64,000 bases of DNA from Lachnospiraceae bacterium (GCA_021205755.1 JAJPWX010000003.1:26411-90410), one strand, 5' to 3'. Shown: positions 1-8,807, counted from the stretch's first letter. Numbers and translations are program-made. Notes: generated by a model from the letters alone, not told the origin.

Positions 1-383
1 TCCACCACCTTTTTGCGGGCCTCCGCTTTTTTCAGAAAACCATGGCTGACCGGTTCTACGCCCAGAATAATATTGTCAAGTACACTGAAGCACTCGACCA
101 GTTTAAAATGCTGATGCACCATTCCAATGCCGAGGTCATTCGCATCGTTCGGGTCTTTGATTTCCACCCGCTGCCCATCCTTGCGAATCTCTCCCTCTTC
201 CGGCTGATACAAGCCAAACAAAACGCTCATCAGGGTCGATTTTCCTGCTCCGTTCTCTCCTAAGAGCGCGTGTATCTCGCCTTTTCTCAGCTGAAGCGTA
301 ATGTCATCATTGGCAATGATTCCCGGAAAGCGTTTTGTAATATGGAGCATCTCTATCGCATACTCACTCGTGTTTTTTCCCAA
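1..383 (-). CDS. ABC transporter ATPase, BMP/nucleoside type (partial)
   Basis: N-terminal part of an ATP-binding subunit that continues off the left edge of the window. The reading frame has Walker A GENGAGKST, the downstream Q-loop segment GMVHQHFKLVECFSVLDN, and the opening 'ITKRFPGIIANDDITLQL' typical of the double-cassette sugar/nucleoside ATPases that work with BMP-type binding proteins. The chosen start is TTG at 383, with AGGAGG about 10 nt upstream; an in-frame ATG at 350 has no good ribosome binding site. It lies 110 bp downstream of a BMP-family binding-protein gene on the same strand, separated by a hairpin terminator, an arrangement that usually lets the binding protein be made in excess of the transporter. 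The substrate (nucleosides by family analogy) is inferred. Confidence 0.85.
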   Translation of the reverse strand, partial: MGKNTSEYAIEMLHITKRFPGIIANDDITLQLRKGEIHALLGENGAGKSTLMSVLFGLYQPEEGEIRKDGQRVEIKDPNDANDLGIGMVHQHFKLVECFSVLDNIILGVEPVSHGFLKKAEARKKVV

Positions 384-402
384 CTTCCCTTTTCCTCCTT
401 CG

Positions 403-434
403 AAAAAGAGCAGGCCAGCTCAGCCCGCTCTTTT
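403..434 (-). terminator. Hairpin terminator/attenuator between binding-protein and ATPase genes
   Basis: On the minus strand AAAGAGC and GCTCTTT form a stem around a GC-rich interior, followed by TTTTT. It lies between the stop of the binding-protein gene and the start of the ATPase gene, so it probably reduces read-through into the transporter genes. Confidence 0.55.
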
Positions 435-493
435 GTTTTCAGCCAATATAACTCCTGCACACGCCATATGCGCGAAGCAGTATTTGTTTCTGA

Positions 494-1684
494 TTACTTA
501 ATATTACCGTAAGCATTCACAGTAACGGTCACACCCATCGCTTCCAGACCAGCCTCGTCCAGCTCAAGTGTCGTATCGTTGTTCACTGTGATCTCTCCGT
601 TGTACATAGAAGCTACCAGAGCAGCGTAATCATCTTCTGTGAAATCATCACTCCACTGCGTGGATTCGCCAAGCTGTACATAGTTCTCAGACGGAGTCTC
701 GGATACCAGGCCAAGGTTCTGAATCTGGCCTACGTATGCATCCCAGTTGTCATTGATAATGATCTCGGTCAGAAGGGTATTTACGGTAGCTGCCAGACCC
801 TTCATAGCGGAGGTAACCGTCATGCCCTCGCCATAAGCGCCGTCGATGATACCAGCCTGATCTACGTCAACACCGATGACCTTGCCGTCTACCTTTGCAG
901 CAGCTTCAGCCGCGGATGTGTAGATGCCGCCGCCGCAGGCAAAGACTACTTCCACGCCGTTGGTCTGATACCAGGTATCCATATAAGCGGTGATATCGGA
1001 ATCGCCGTAGAACTGGTTGCCATATACATACTCAACCGTCACTTCGTCAGATACGCCAAGCTCTGCCGCCGCATCGCTGATGCCCTGTACAAAGCCGTAT
1101 CCGTAACGGATAACTGCCGGAACTGCCATGCCGCCCAGGAAGCCGATGTGACGATAGCCAAGCTTCACAGCCGCAACGCCTGCCATGTAGCCAGCCAGCT
1201 CTTCCTGATAGATCGCAATGTAAACATTGTCTGAATAATAGTAATCGGTTACTTCCCAGTTCTCCGGGACATAGTCATAATTCGGCTCCGCATACTCAAG
1301 GATGTCGCCTGCTCCAACGTCAAGCGCGACAAACTTCACATCCGGATACATCTCAGAGGTCTCAACGATCGTGCCTGCGAACGCATAGCCCGGCATAACG
1401 ACAACATTGTAGCCCTCAGCTACAGCCTGATCTACGCTCTCTACACGCGCTGCTGTTGAGTCGTCGGTTGGTTTGTAATACTGGAACTCGATGCCATTCT
1501 CTTCGCAGAATGCGGCACATGCTTCATAGGTCGTCTGGTTGAAAGACTGGTCTGTGATATCGCCATAGTCGGTAACCATAGCTACCTTGTAGGTCTCTTC
1601 CTCTGCGGAAGCAAACGAGGGCGCTGCGGAAAGTGCCATAGCGCCGGCCATCAGTACTGCTAATGCCTTGCTCATTCTTTTCAT
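494..1684 (-). CDS. BMP-family ABC transporter substrate-binding protein
   Basis: A 396-aa secreted solute-binding protein of the basic membrane protein (BMP/Med) family. The mature part opens with 'YKVAMVTDYGDITDQSFNQ', the usual first strand of this fold, followed by regularly spaced periplasmic-binding motifs such as 'HIGFLGGMAVPAV' and 'VVFACGGGIYTSA'. The start at 1684 is preceded by AAAGGAG; the longer open frame to 1984 lacks a ribosome binding site. The N-terminus (MKRMSKALAVLMAGAMALS, then an Ala-rich stretch ending near AEEE) is a signal peptide, but it contains no cysteine, so the lipobox expected for a Gram-positive binding protein is missing. It is transcribed with the ATPase gene downstream. 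Nucleoside or purine uptake is the likely role by family, not shown by the sequence. Confidence 0.88.
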   Translation of the reverse strand: MKRMSKALAVLMAGAMALSAAPSFASAEEETYKVAMVTDYGDITDQSFNQTTYEACAAFCEENGIEFQYYKPTDDSTAARVESVDQAVAEGYNVVVMPGYAFAGTIVETSEMYPDVKFVALDVGAGDILEYAEPNYDYVPENWEVTDYYYSDNVYIAIYQEELAGYMAGVAAVKLGYRHIGFLGGMAVPAVIRYGYGFVQGISDAAAELGVSDEVTVEYVYGNQFYGDSDITAYMDTWYQTNGVEVVFACGGGIYTSAAEAAAKVDGKVIGVDVDQAGIIDGAYGEGMTVTSAMKGLAATVNTLLTEIIINDNWDAYVGQIQNLGLVSETPSENYVQLGESTQWSDDFTEDDYAALVASMYNGEITVNNDTTLELDEAGLEAMGVTVTVNAYGNIK

Positions 1685-1876
1685 TTTTGCATACTCCTTT
1701 GTTTTTTTATTTATCCTTAAGCCAGTACCGGCTCTGGATCTGAATGAACCCCTTTTCTCACCTCTGCAGAACTCCCCACCGTCTGTCACAGGCCAATCGG
1801 CAAATAGTACAGGCTGTGCCTCTTTTCCATGCAATATTCCAAGGCATTGCCGCCATGCCGACACATATCTGTGAAC

Positions 1877-1938
1877 AGTATACCACACTTTTCGACAAAT
1901 TGAACTGTTTTTTTCACTTTTTTTACATAACAGTTCAA
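1877..1938 (-). promoter_or_regulatory. Possible promoter and inverted repeat upstream of the BMP gene
   Basis: On the minus strand TATACT (1877-1882) can serve as a -10 box, with a weak -35 position at 1900-1905. TTGAACTGTT (1900-1909) and AACAGTTCAA (1929-1938) form a perfect 10-bp inverted repeat covering the -35 side, consistent with an operator. The 1685-2092 region between the divergent BMP and patatin genes otherwise holds only a repeat-like segment and the patatin promoter. Confidence 0.35.
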
Positions 1939-1980
1939 AACAGTTAAGCACAGACCTGTGGCCTGCTGTTCTGAATATTC
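1928..1980. repeat. Short copy of an inverted-terminal-repeat element (family A)
   Basis: The left end TAACAGTTCAAAACAG and the right end CCTGCTGTTCTGAATATTC are related to the ends of longer copies at 26315-26371 and 34925-35100. This copy is about 53 bp, has no coding capacity and lies between divergent genes. It may be a degenerate MITE or a spreading palindromic unit. Confidence 0.4.
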
Positions 1981-1989
1981 TCATTTTTG

Positions 1990-2018
1990 TTTACAACATC
2001 CGACATTCGTGATAAAAT
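1990..2018 (+). promoter_or_regulatory. Sigma-A type promoter of the patatin-like gene
   Basis: TTTACA (1990-1995), a 17-bp spacer and TAAAAT (2013-2018) lie about 75 bp upstream of the phospholipase start. Confidence 0.6.
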
Positions 2019-2092
2019 TCCCGATAATGGCAAACAACGAAATAGCTTTTTATTGTCTGGAAAAAGCAGAAAAACGAAGGAGGCAGCAGAAA

Positions 2093-2944
2093 ATGAAAAT
2101 CGGGCTTGTATTGGAGGGCGGCGCCATGCGCGGCATGTACACCGCCGGAATTCTCGATGTTATGATGGAAAACCAGATCAAAATCAATGGCGCGATCGGG
2201 GTGTCCGCGGGCGCACTGTTCGGCGTAAACTATCTCTCCGGGCAGAATGGCCGCGTCATCCGCTACAACAAACGCTTCAACAGTGACAAAAACTACATGG
2301 GAATCCTTCCATTATTAAAGGAAGGAAATATCATCAGCACGAAATATGCTTATCATGACGTCCCCTATGAGCTGGATGTCTTCGACGACGCCGCCTACCG
2401 AACAGCCGCAGAGGAAATTCCCTTTTATGCGGTCGTCACAGATATCGAAACCGGAAAGCCGAAATATGTCCGCATCCGCAGCGTCTATAAGCAAATGGAC
2501 GTCCTGCGCGCATCCGCGTCAATGCCCTTTGTCTCAAAGCCTGTAAAAATCGGCGACAGCCGCTATCTTGACGGCGGAATCTCAGACAGCGTGCCCTTCG
2601 AGTGGATGTATGGAAACGAGTACGATCGGCTGATCGTCGTGCTGACCCGCGACCTGTCCTACCGCAAGGAACCCATGTCCCCAGCGTTGATTAAAGTCTG
2701 TTATCGGAAGTATCCGCAGCTGCAAAGCCAGCTTCTGCGCCGACATACGATCTACAATGAAGCGATTGAAGCCCTGAAACAGCGGGAAGCTGACGGACAG
2801 GCTTTCGTCATCCGTCCTTCTGTTCCGATCGAGATCGGACGCATCGAGAGCGACCCGTCCAAGCTGCAGGCCGTCTATGAACTGGGGCTGAATGATGGAG
2901 AGGCGCAGATCGAGGCGCTGAAATCTTATCTCGGACAAGAATAA
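2093..2944 (+). CDS. Patatin-like phospholipase family protein
   Basis: A 283-aa predicted lipid acyl hydrolase. Visible motifs are the oxyanion loop GGAMRG (residues 9-14), the nucleophile elbow GVSAG (Ser38), and the catalytic Asp in YLDGGI (Asp160), the Ser-Asp dyad of bacterial patatins of the RssA/YjjU type. The C-terminal ~100 residues match the extra domain common in Firmicutes members. ATG at 2093 is preceded by GAAGGAGG; the open frame extends upstream to 1958 but without a ribosome binding site. It has its own promoter at 1990-2018 and ends in a hairpin shared with the convergent cobalamin gene. No signal peptide is seen, so it should act in the cytoplasm or at the inner membrane face. 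The physiological lipid is unknown. Confidence 0.9.
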   Translation: MKIGLVLEGGAMRGMYTAGILDVMMENQIKINGAIGVSAGALFGVNYLSGQNGRVIRYNKRFNSDKNYMGILPLLKEGNIISTKYAYHDVPYELDVFDDAAYRTAAEEIPFYAVVTDIETGKPKYVRIRSVYKQMDVLRASASMPFVSKPVKIGDSRYLDGGISDSVPFEWMYGNEYDRLIVVLTRDLSYRKEPMSPALIKVCYRKYPQLQSQLLRRHTIYNEAIEALKQREADGQAFVIRPSVPIEIGRIESDPSKLQAVYELGLNDGEAQIEALKSYLGQE

Positions 2945-2954
2945 TCGTAATCTC

Positions 2955-3009
2955 CTGTGTTCCGATCGAACGCTGGCGGCAAACGCCTTTTGTCTTGATC
3001 GGGACACAG
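2955..3009. terminator. Nested inverted repeat between convergent genes
   Basis: CTGTGTTCCGATC (2955-2967) pairs with GATCGGGACACAG (2997-3009) with one G-T wobble. Inside it is a small hairpin GGCG-N5-CGCC followed by TTTTGTCTT. Its place between the patatin and cobC-cbiD stop codons suggests transcription termination, best on the plus strand. Confidence 0.55.
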
Positions 3010-3018
3010 ATTCATCCA

Positions 3019-5181
3019 TTATAGCTCAGCCTGATTATCTATCCTTCTGCTCTCTTCCTGCTTTCTGGCCAGCTCCATTCTCTCCATCATCATTTTTTCC
3101 ATCATGCTCTCCGCGCCATCGGTCTCTCCCAGATACCCATACTGGTTAGAGAACAGGATAACCTCCGTTTCAAACGCTCCCCTGCAATGCTTTTGCAGAT
3201 GGAATTTCACACGGCTTGCCACTTCTGCCATCGTCTGCGCCAGCCAGCCAGCTTCGAGCAAAATGCCGACCGCCTCTTCTGTCGTATTCGTATCCAGCAG
3301 TCTGCTCACGATTTCCGGCGGCGTCCCGGCCCGCATTGCCTGCGCCGCAAACAGCTCCGCGCGGCAATCCGCATGCGCGGAATGGGTATTCATCACACCT
3401 CCTGAAACCTTGATAAATTTCCCGATATGCGCGACAAACAGAATCCCTTTCACACCCAATTCTTCCGCGATATCCAGCGTTTCTCCGACGTAATTGCTGC
3501 ATTTCATGGAATCGTCGGCGCTTAATCCGAAAAACTCTTCCCTGGCATTTTCTTTCGCGATTGAATTCCCCTGTGGGGGCGCATTCTGCCCACCCAGTCC
3601 CCCCTGCGACGTTTCTCTCTGCTCCGCTACCATTTTTACAGTTTTTTCCTGCACTTCCACATCCTGCCCGTCCGGAATCGGACTGCCAATCGATGTGCCC
3701 CCTCTCCGAATAAAATCTGCACCATAATTTCCCGGCGTAATCAGAATATATTGTTCTCCATTCGCCACCTTCTGCTTCATCTCCACGCGAATACTGGCAA
3801 TCAGAGCTTCCTCGCTCATCGGAACCACGATTCCACTGGTACCAAGAATCGAAATACCGCCTTCGATTCCCAGGTGCGGGTTAAATGTTCGCTTCGCGAT
3901 TTCCACCCCCTCCGGCACCGAGATGGTAATTTTCAGAGATCCAGGATATTCAAAATCCTCGCAGACCGATTTCACTTCCTGCGTAATCATCTTGCGCGGC
4001 ACCCGATTGATCGCCGCCTCCCCGACCGCCTGCTCCAGGCCAAGCTTCGTCACACGTCCGACACCGAGGCCGCCGTCAATCAGTATCCGTGACCGGCTCT
4101 CGCACTCCGGATTCGCTCCGTCTTCCCTCTGAATTGCACCGGACAATTTTTTAACCGTCCTGGGACTCTCTAAATTCGCCGATTCACTCCAGGCTGCATC
4201 TTCAACCATAAACTCTGCCCGCGCATATACCAGAACCCCATCTGTCGCATCCGGGTCATCGCCAGCATATTTTCGCACTGCGCAGCTCACCGAGCCTTCC
4301 GCCAGTTCCTGCTCTTCCACCGGCAAATGGAGCCGAATCCCTTTCGGAGTCAACAGATCCACACGGTGACAGATTCTCCCGGACAACAGCATCTGCGCCG
4401 CCGCTTTAGCTGCTGCTGCAGCGCAGCTTCCGGTCGTGTAACCGCAGCGCAGCTTTTTATTCTTTTTCATAACAAACTGATCTTCGATCCCGGTCAGCCC
4501 GGGAATGAACGGCAGCGGATGAATATTTATCAAACGGATTTGATCTGCGGAAGCTTTTCCAACCGCCTCAGCAATAGGATCAGCATCCCCGGATTTTTCT
4601 CCCCTTTCATCGCCAGGCAGTTCCTCATTCCCAATACTCGATTCCAGTTCACAACAGAATCCTTCCCCATTTTTCACCTGCCACTCAAAATAATCCCGGT
4701 GCGGCCGGGAAAAACGATCCAAGATCGCCATAATGGTTCCGCCATGCACAGCAAAAGCCACACTTTTCGCTTCTGCTCTCTGCGCCCCGGCACAGGCTTC
4801 CAGAAAGGCGCCACAGCATCTCTCGATAAAATCCGCCCGGCTCTCTCCTCCCGGAAATGCAGTCGTGCCTCCGCTGTCAATCCAGGCCTGGTAGCGCGCA
4901 TCCTCCTTCAATTCCCCGTAATTTTTATACTCAAACTCACCAAAATCACACTCCGCAAAGCCGGATAAAAGCCGGACTTCCACATCCGGATACAGGGCTT
5001 TCGCCGTCTGTACGCACCGCTTCCGCGGACTTGCGTATACAAGCTCTGGCTGAGGATAAAAGCCACGGTTTTCTTCCAATTTTCGAAGAGCCTCCTCCGT
5101 CAGCGGCTCATCAGTGGTACCCACATAGCGGTGTTCCAGATTTCCGGCCGTGCTCCCGTGCCGGATCAGATAAATTTCCAT
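3019..5181 (-). CDS. cobC-cbiD: Fusion: alpha-ribazole phosphatase (CobC) + cobalt-precorrin-5B C1-methyltransferase (CbiD)
   Basis: A 720-aa fusion of two cobalamin enzymes. Residues 1 to about 190 form a histidine phosphatase domain: the catalytic motif IRHGSTAGN is at residues 6-14 and the second histidine is in 'FAVHGGTIMA'; this is the CobC family that dephosphorylates alpha-ribazole phosphate in nucleotide-loop assembly. From about residue 236 (KLRCGYTTGSCAAAAAKAA) it is CbiD, which methylates C1 in the anaerobic corrin pathway; the hallmarks 'LGVGRVTKLGL', 'ITPGNYGADFIRRGG' and 'GGVMNTHSAHADCR' are all present. The two steps lie at opposite ends of the pathway. ATG 5181 has a GGAG upstream. 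The linker (about 190-235) is low complexity. A separate internal start at the CbiD Met cannot be excluded. Confidence 0.9.
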   Translation of the reverse strand: MEIYLIRHGSTAGNLEHRYVGTTDEPLTEEALRKLEENRGFYPQPELVYASPRKRCVQTAKALYPDVEVRLLSGFAECDFGEFEYKNYGELKEDARYQAWIDSGGTTAFPGGESRADFIERCCGAFLEACAGAQRAEAKSVAFAVHGGTIMAILDRFSRPHRDYFEWQVKNGEGFCCELESSIGNEELPGDERGEKSGDADPIAEAVGKASADQIRLINIHPLPFIPGLTGIEDQFVMKKNKKLRCGYTTGSCAAAAAKAAAQMLLSGRICHRVDLLTPKGIRLHLPVEEQELAEGSVSCAVRKYAGDDPDATDGVLVYARAEFMVEDAAWSESANLESPRTVKKLSGAIQREDGANPECESRSRILIDGGLGVGRVTKLGLEQAVGEAAINRVPRKMITQEVKSVCEDFEYPGSLKITISVPEGVEIAKRTFNPHLGIEGGISILGTSGIVVPMSEEALIASIRVEMKQKVANGEQYILITPGNYGADFIRRGGTSIGSPIPDGQDVEVQEKTVKMVAEQRETSQGGLGGQNAPPQGNSIAKENAREEFFGLSADDSMKCSNYVGETLDIAEELGVKGILFVAHIGKFIKVSGGVMNTHSAHADCRAELFAAQAMRAGTPPEIVSRLLDTNTTEEAVGILLEAGWLAQTMAEVASRVKFHLQKHCRGAFETEVILFSNQYGYLGETDGAESMMEKMMMERMELARKQEESRRIDNQAEL

Positions 5182-5381
5182 ACATCCCAGCTCCTTTTTT
5201 CCCGGAAGTAAAAAGGAAACAGACCAGATTCTGTGTCTCCTTCTTCCGTTTCCGAATTTCCTGTTCCAGAAGTTCTTCGGCGCTCACGGTCTCCGGCACA
5301 TAATCCCGCACATAGCAAGCTGATTCTCCACACTCTCACCGCGGCCAGTCCATTTGGATTTTCTGCTATAGGTAAAAATCC

Positions 5382-6992
5382 TCAAGGCAATACTTCTATC
5401 TTGCAATGATGATCCTTATTTTGCTTATCATACCCAATTCCAACAGCCAGAATCCGACCTGTATAGCGTGGTTTTTCACCCATTTTTCCTTTAAATCGCA
5501 ATGCATATTGTTTCTGTTTAATCTGCGCAATTGCTTCCTCCGGCGTATGATCAACCTTCAATTCAAGAATAATACAGTCCGCTCCCTTTCTCTCCGGGTA
5601 AAAAATAAAATCTACATAACCTATACCAGCCTTATCTTCCCGTTCAACCCGATAACTGTCTCTCGCAGACAAGTAGACAAGCGTAACAATCGTTGACAAC
5701 TCCACCTCATTATTATAAGAAAGGATCGGCGTTTCCGTGTTATGCGCAAACTCCAGAATTTTTTCCATCGTCCTGGTATCACCCGCTAATGTTGCCTGCA
5801 GCATACGATCCGATTCTCTGGCCAGACGATTCACGTATCCCAATGAACTTTCCCTGCGAATCGTCTTTGAAAATTCATCCATCAATTCCTTATTCGGAAT
5901 ACAAACGTTTCCATTCTCATAGCTCAGAAAACCATATACTACCATTGCAGAAAAAATCTCATTCTTTGTGTCAAGCTTCATAGCAGTAGCCGCATACTCT
6001 TCCACATCAGCCTGAACCGACTCCCCCGCAACCATTAAAGCCACATCATTTTTGACGTCATCCATATCATTGACTATATATTCGGAGATTTCCGAATACG
6101 GACCGGTTCCTGTCCAGTAGCTTCTTGCCCGGTTGCGCCGCAGTGCATAGACCACCGACCGCGGATTATAGATTCGCTTTCCACTGGTCGTATGATAACC
6201 GTCATACCAATACCTCAGGTCATCTCTGGAAATAGCAGGTACTTTTGTTCTTTTCAAATACTGCTGATAAAGGACATCCACCTCACCATCTGTAAAACCA
6301 AAGTACTCACTGAACAAATCATCCGCCACCATTGTATACTCATCGAAGTTATTGATGGATGAACCACTCGAATATTTTGCAATTGGAAGAATTCCTGTCA
6401 TATACGTCAACGAAACATATGGCTGATCCTTAATCAGACAGGCCAGATAATTTAAGTAAGCTTCCCTGTCCACTTCCGTAAAAAAACGCTTATGAAATAT
6501 AGCGTCCCATTCATCCAGCACAAAAATAAACTTCTCACCATACTTCTGAAAAACAATGCAAAACAAATCCCACACCGCTAATTCCGAAATGACGGAGATT
6601 TCCGGATATGTTTCCATCAGATCCGATTTCAGCTGTTCCGAAATGCTATCGATATACTGCTGAAAACTCTGGCAATTCTCCGGTGTCTTGCTAAAGTCAA
6701 TATAAACAACATTATGCTGATTCAGATGTTTATGATAATCTGTATTTTCCGATATCTTCATAATGTTAAAAATAGCACTGCTATCCACGCCTTTTCCAAA
6801 AAACGCACCCACCATGTTTGCCATGACTGTCTTTCCAAAGCGGCGAGGTTTCGTAATACAAAAATCACTGTCACTCTGATCCAGAAAATTAAAAAGCTGC
6901 CCCAGCAGTAAAGATTTGTCCACAAAATAAGGATTTGCAGCCATTTCCCGAAACTGCGCCGCAGGAAATGAACTGTTTAAATAAAGGCTCAT
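5382..6992 (-). CDS. AAA-ATPase-like / PD-(D/E)XK nuclease domain protein, paralog 1
   Basis: A 536-aa protein of the large clostridial/bacteroidal family that joins an AAA-ATPase-like domain to a C-terminal PD-(D/E)XK nuclease domain (DUF1703 type). Walker A is the family variant KPRRFGKT (about residues 48-55), Walker B is FIFVLDEWD (about 173-181), and the nuclease core is GYVDFIFYP followed by CIILELKVD near residues 455-478, with D, E and K all present. The start ATG at 6992 is preceded by GAGGAGA. It lies 28 bp downstream of a coiled-coil gene on the same strand. A paralog of the same length (27643-29253) lies on the other side of the pilus island and a third at 57268-58950. Function is unknown; defence or mobile-element roles have been proposed for relatives. 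Confidence 0.85.
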   Translation of the reverse strand: MSLYLNSSFPAAQFREMAANPYFVDKSLLLGQLFNFLDQSDSDFCITKPRRFGKTVMANMVGAFFGKGVDSSAIFNIMKISENTDYHKHLNQHNVVYIDFSKTPENCQSFQQYIDSISEQLKSDLMETYPEISVISELAVWDLFCIVFQKYGEKFIFVLDEWDAIFHKRFFTEVDREAYLNYLACLIKDQPYVSLTYMTGILPIAKYSSGSSINNFDEYTMVADDLFSEYFGFTDGEVDVLYQQYLKRTKVPAISRDDLRYWYDGYHTTSGKRIYNPRSVVYALRRNRARSYWTGTGPYSEISEYIVNDMDDVKNDVALMVAGESVQADVEEYAATAMKLDTKNEIFSAMVVYGFLSYENGNVCIPNKELMDEFSKTIRRESSLGYVNRLARESDRMLQATLAGDTRTMEKILEFAHNTETPILSYNNEVELSTIVTLVYLSARDSYRVEREDKAGIGYVDFIFYPERKGADCIILELKVDHTPEEAIAQIKQKQYALRFKGKMGEKPRYTGRILAVGIGYDKQNKDHHCKIEVLP

Positions 6993-7020
6993 ATCGTTCT
7001 CCTCATCTCAATTACCGTAA

Positions 7021-7821
7021 TCATTTCGCACCTTCTGGTCTATACGCTCCAGGGCTATCATCACCCGCGTCATATTCTCTTTCAAGATACCCTACAAGTA
7101 CCGGGTATTTATCCAGTATTCGCTTGATTTCCTGAAACAAAATGTCCATCGTATTCTTCGCCTGCGCTTTAGCCTCCTCACGCATTTCATCGCACTCCAG
7201 CTGTGTCTTTTCTATGATCAAATCGTGTTCCCGTTGTGCTTTCTCCTGAAGCATGTCGCACGCCTGCTGTGCCTCGCTCAGGCGTTCTTCCTGCATCCTG
7301 GCACATTCCCGTTCCGTCTTCTCTATAAGCGCGTCGCGATTCCGCTGTGTTTCTTCCAGCATCCGATCACACGCCTGCTGTGCTTCGCTCAAAAGTTTCT
7401 CTCGCTCCTGCTGTGCTTCGGCCAGAAGTTTCTCCCGCTCCTGCTGCGCAGCTTCCCTCCAATTTTCGGTTTCTTGTTCGGGCAGCGTTTTTTCTTGCCG
7501 GGACTCATCCGCATCAGAAGAAGCAGCATCTGCCTCTGCTTCCGCCTCTTCATCCGCATTTTGCTTTGGTTCCGCCTGGCATGCAGTTCGAACCGAATCA
7601 AGATACTGCTGCGCGGCTGCCTCGGCATCCTCAAAGATACGGTTCAGACTTAGCGCAGCCTCAGCAATAGAGCCTGCGTTTTCCATGCGTATCGTCTTGT
7701 CCTCCAGCTGCCTGCGGAGTTCTTCGTTTTCCTGCTGGATTGTCTTGCCATTCTGCTGCAATGCATAAATAATCTCAATCAGTTCTGTACGGTTCATCCG
7801 CCGCAATTCTTTCTCTGCCAT
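7021..7821 (-). CDS. Coiled-coil protein with heptad/11-residue repeats
   Basis: A 266-aa acidic, Gln/Glu-rich protein of unknown function. Residues 1 to about 60 resemble a short leucine-zipper head (MNRTELIEIIYALQQNG, ENEELRRQLED). The middle third carries imperfect repeats of the form EAQQEREKLL / QQACDRMLEE / QREHDLIIEK, almost certainly a long alpha-helical coiled coil, and the end 'FQEIKRILDKYPVLVGYL' is again helical. It has no signal peptide or membrane segment. The start at 7821 is preceded by GGGAG; an in-frame ATG at 7842 has no ribosome binding site. It sits between the second sortase gene and AAA-ATPase paralog 1, all on the same strand, so it may be co-transcribed with either. 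Confidence 0.7.
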   Translation of the reverse strand: MAEKELRRMNRTELIEIIYALQQNGKTIQQENEELRRQLEDKTIRMENAGSIAEAALSLNRIFEDAEAAAQQYLDSVRTACQAEPKQNADEEAEAEADAASSDADESRQEKTLPEQETENWREAAQQEREKLLAEAQQEREKLLSEAQQACDRMLEETQRNRDALIEKTERECARMQEERLSEAQQACDMLQEKAQREHDLIIEKTQLECDEMREEAKAQAKNTMDILFQEIKRILDKYPVLVGYLEREYDAGDDSPGAYRPEGAK

Positions 7822-7961
7822 ACCTTCTCTCCCTGCCTTCATTCTGCAAACATGTCAGCTACATGCCTTTATCCTATGTTTTTTTCTGTATATTCTATAT
7901 TCTTATGTTGTCTGCTATTATGCCGCATTCCCTTATTCTTCCACGCGGCTGCAACGCACGG

Positions 7962-8567
7962 TTACTCTGGCCTGCCCCCCCCGATGGTACAGGTAAACAG
8001 CGTCAGATCCCACTCCTCTTCCCCGCTATCTGTTCCAAGCATTTTTTCTATGTCCGTCGGCTGGAGCGTCGTCACTTCCAGTACTTCATATTCAAATATG
8101 TTCCCGTCCACATCAGTAAAGGAAATCGTATCTCCTGCTTCCAGATTCTTCAGATTTCCAAAATGGCGGTCGTAATTGTGTCCGCAAATCACCAGATCAT
8201 CCGTCCAGGCGGAACCGCTGTAGCGGCACGGCGCAATTTTCAGTCCAGGATAGCTCCATTCGGACATCACCGGCAATTCCAGCCCAAAACGCGAAATCGA
8301 CAGCGTCCCAATATACGCGTAGCCATCGATCTCAACCGTCGCCATTTCCGCTTCCGCAGACGCATCTCCATCCTCCAGACTGTCCACGTCATCAGGCGTA
8401 CTTCCCACATCACTGGAAGAATCCGCATCGTCCAGCTTTGCCTGGATCTCCGTCACGGAATTGCCCGCCCGCCAGTTATCCCAGCTGTCATAGACCAGTA
8501 AAACCAATGCCGCAGCGACCAATATTGTCCCTATAATTGTCAAAATTGTACCGCATCTGTATCTCAT
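7962..8567 (-). CDS. Sortase family transpeptidase, C-terminus lost by frameshift in a G8 tract
   Basis: A membrane-anchored sortase. The N-terminus MRYRCGTILTIIGTILVAAA gives one TM helix, then an acidic linker, then the sortase barrel with the catalytic His in VICGHNYDRHFG (His130) and Cys in LTLFTCTIGG (Cys193). As written the frame stops six residues after the cysteine (GGGRPE, stop at 7962) and lacks the catalytic Arg strand. One extra G (G9) or two fewer (G6) would read ...CTIGG(G)QARVTVRCSRVEE and stop at 7933-7935, restoring the expected Arg. The run is a C8 on the plus strand at 7975-7982. The start at 8567 is uncertain: the frame extends to a GTG at 8639, and neither has a strong ribosome binding site. 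It is separate from the class C pilus sortase and may anchor the polymer to the wall. Confidence 0.8.
   Translation of the reverse strand: MRYRCGTILTIIGTILVAAALVLLVYDSWDNWRAGNSVTEIQAKLDDADSSSDVGSTPDDVDSLEDGDASAEAEMATVEIDGYAYIGTLSISRFGLELPVMSEWSYPGLKIAPCRYSGSAWTDDLVICGHNYDRHFGNLKNLEAGDTISFTDVDGNIFEYEVLEVTTLQPTDIEKMLGTDSGEEEWDLTLFTCTIGGGRPE
7975..7982. repeat. C8/G8 homopolymer inside the sortase active-site region
   Basis: Eight consecutive C on the plus strand, read as G8 immediately after the codons for the catalytic TCTI motif. The length decides whether the conserved Arg-containing C-terminus is in frame, so slippage here would switch the enzyme on and off. Confidence 0.75.
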
Positions 8568-8807
8568 CGTTTTTCTTTTCTGTCTGCCTTTTCTTGAATT
8601 CCTTTTATTTCTGGTTTTTATTTTACCATGCAAAATCACGAATTACAAGATGCCTACTATAGATTCTTCATCACAACTCACGGTAGCATTTGTCATAAGC
8701 AACCATTTACGTAAAACTCATTTTATGAAAAAAACATTTTTATTTTTTTATTTTAGTTATTCTGATACTAGTTTTATATATTATGTAATTTTAAATAATA
8801 TTTATAG

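Noticed and set aside
5182..5381. Possible cobalamin riboswitch and a 66-codon minus-strand ORF upstream of cobC-cbiD
   Set aside because: A GCCGGAGACC string recalls the B12 box, but flanking conserved positions and the upstream elements do not fit. The small ORF overlaps the CobC start out of frame, has no ribosome site and no recognisable family.
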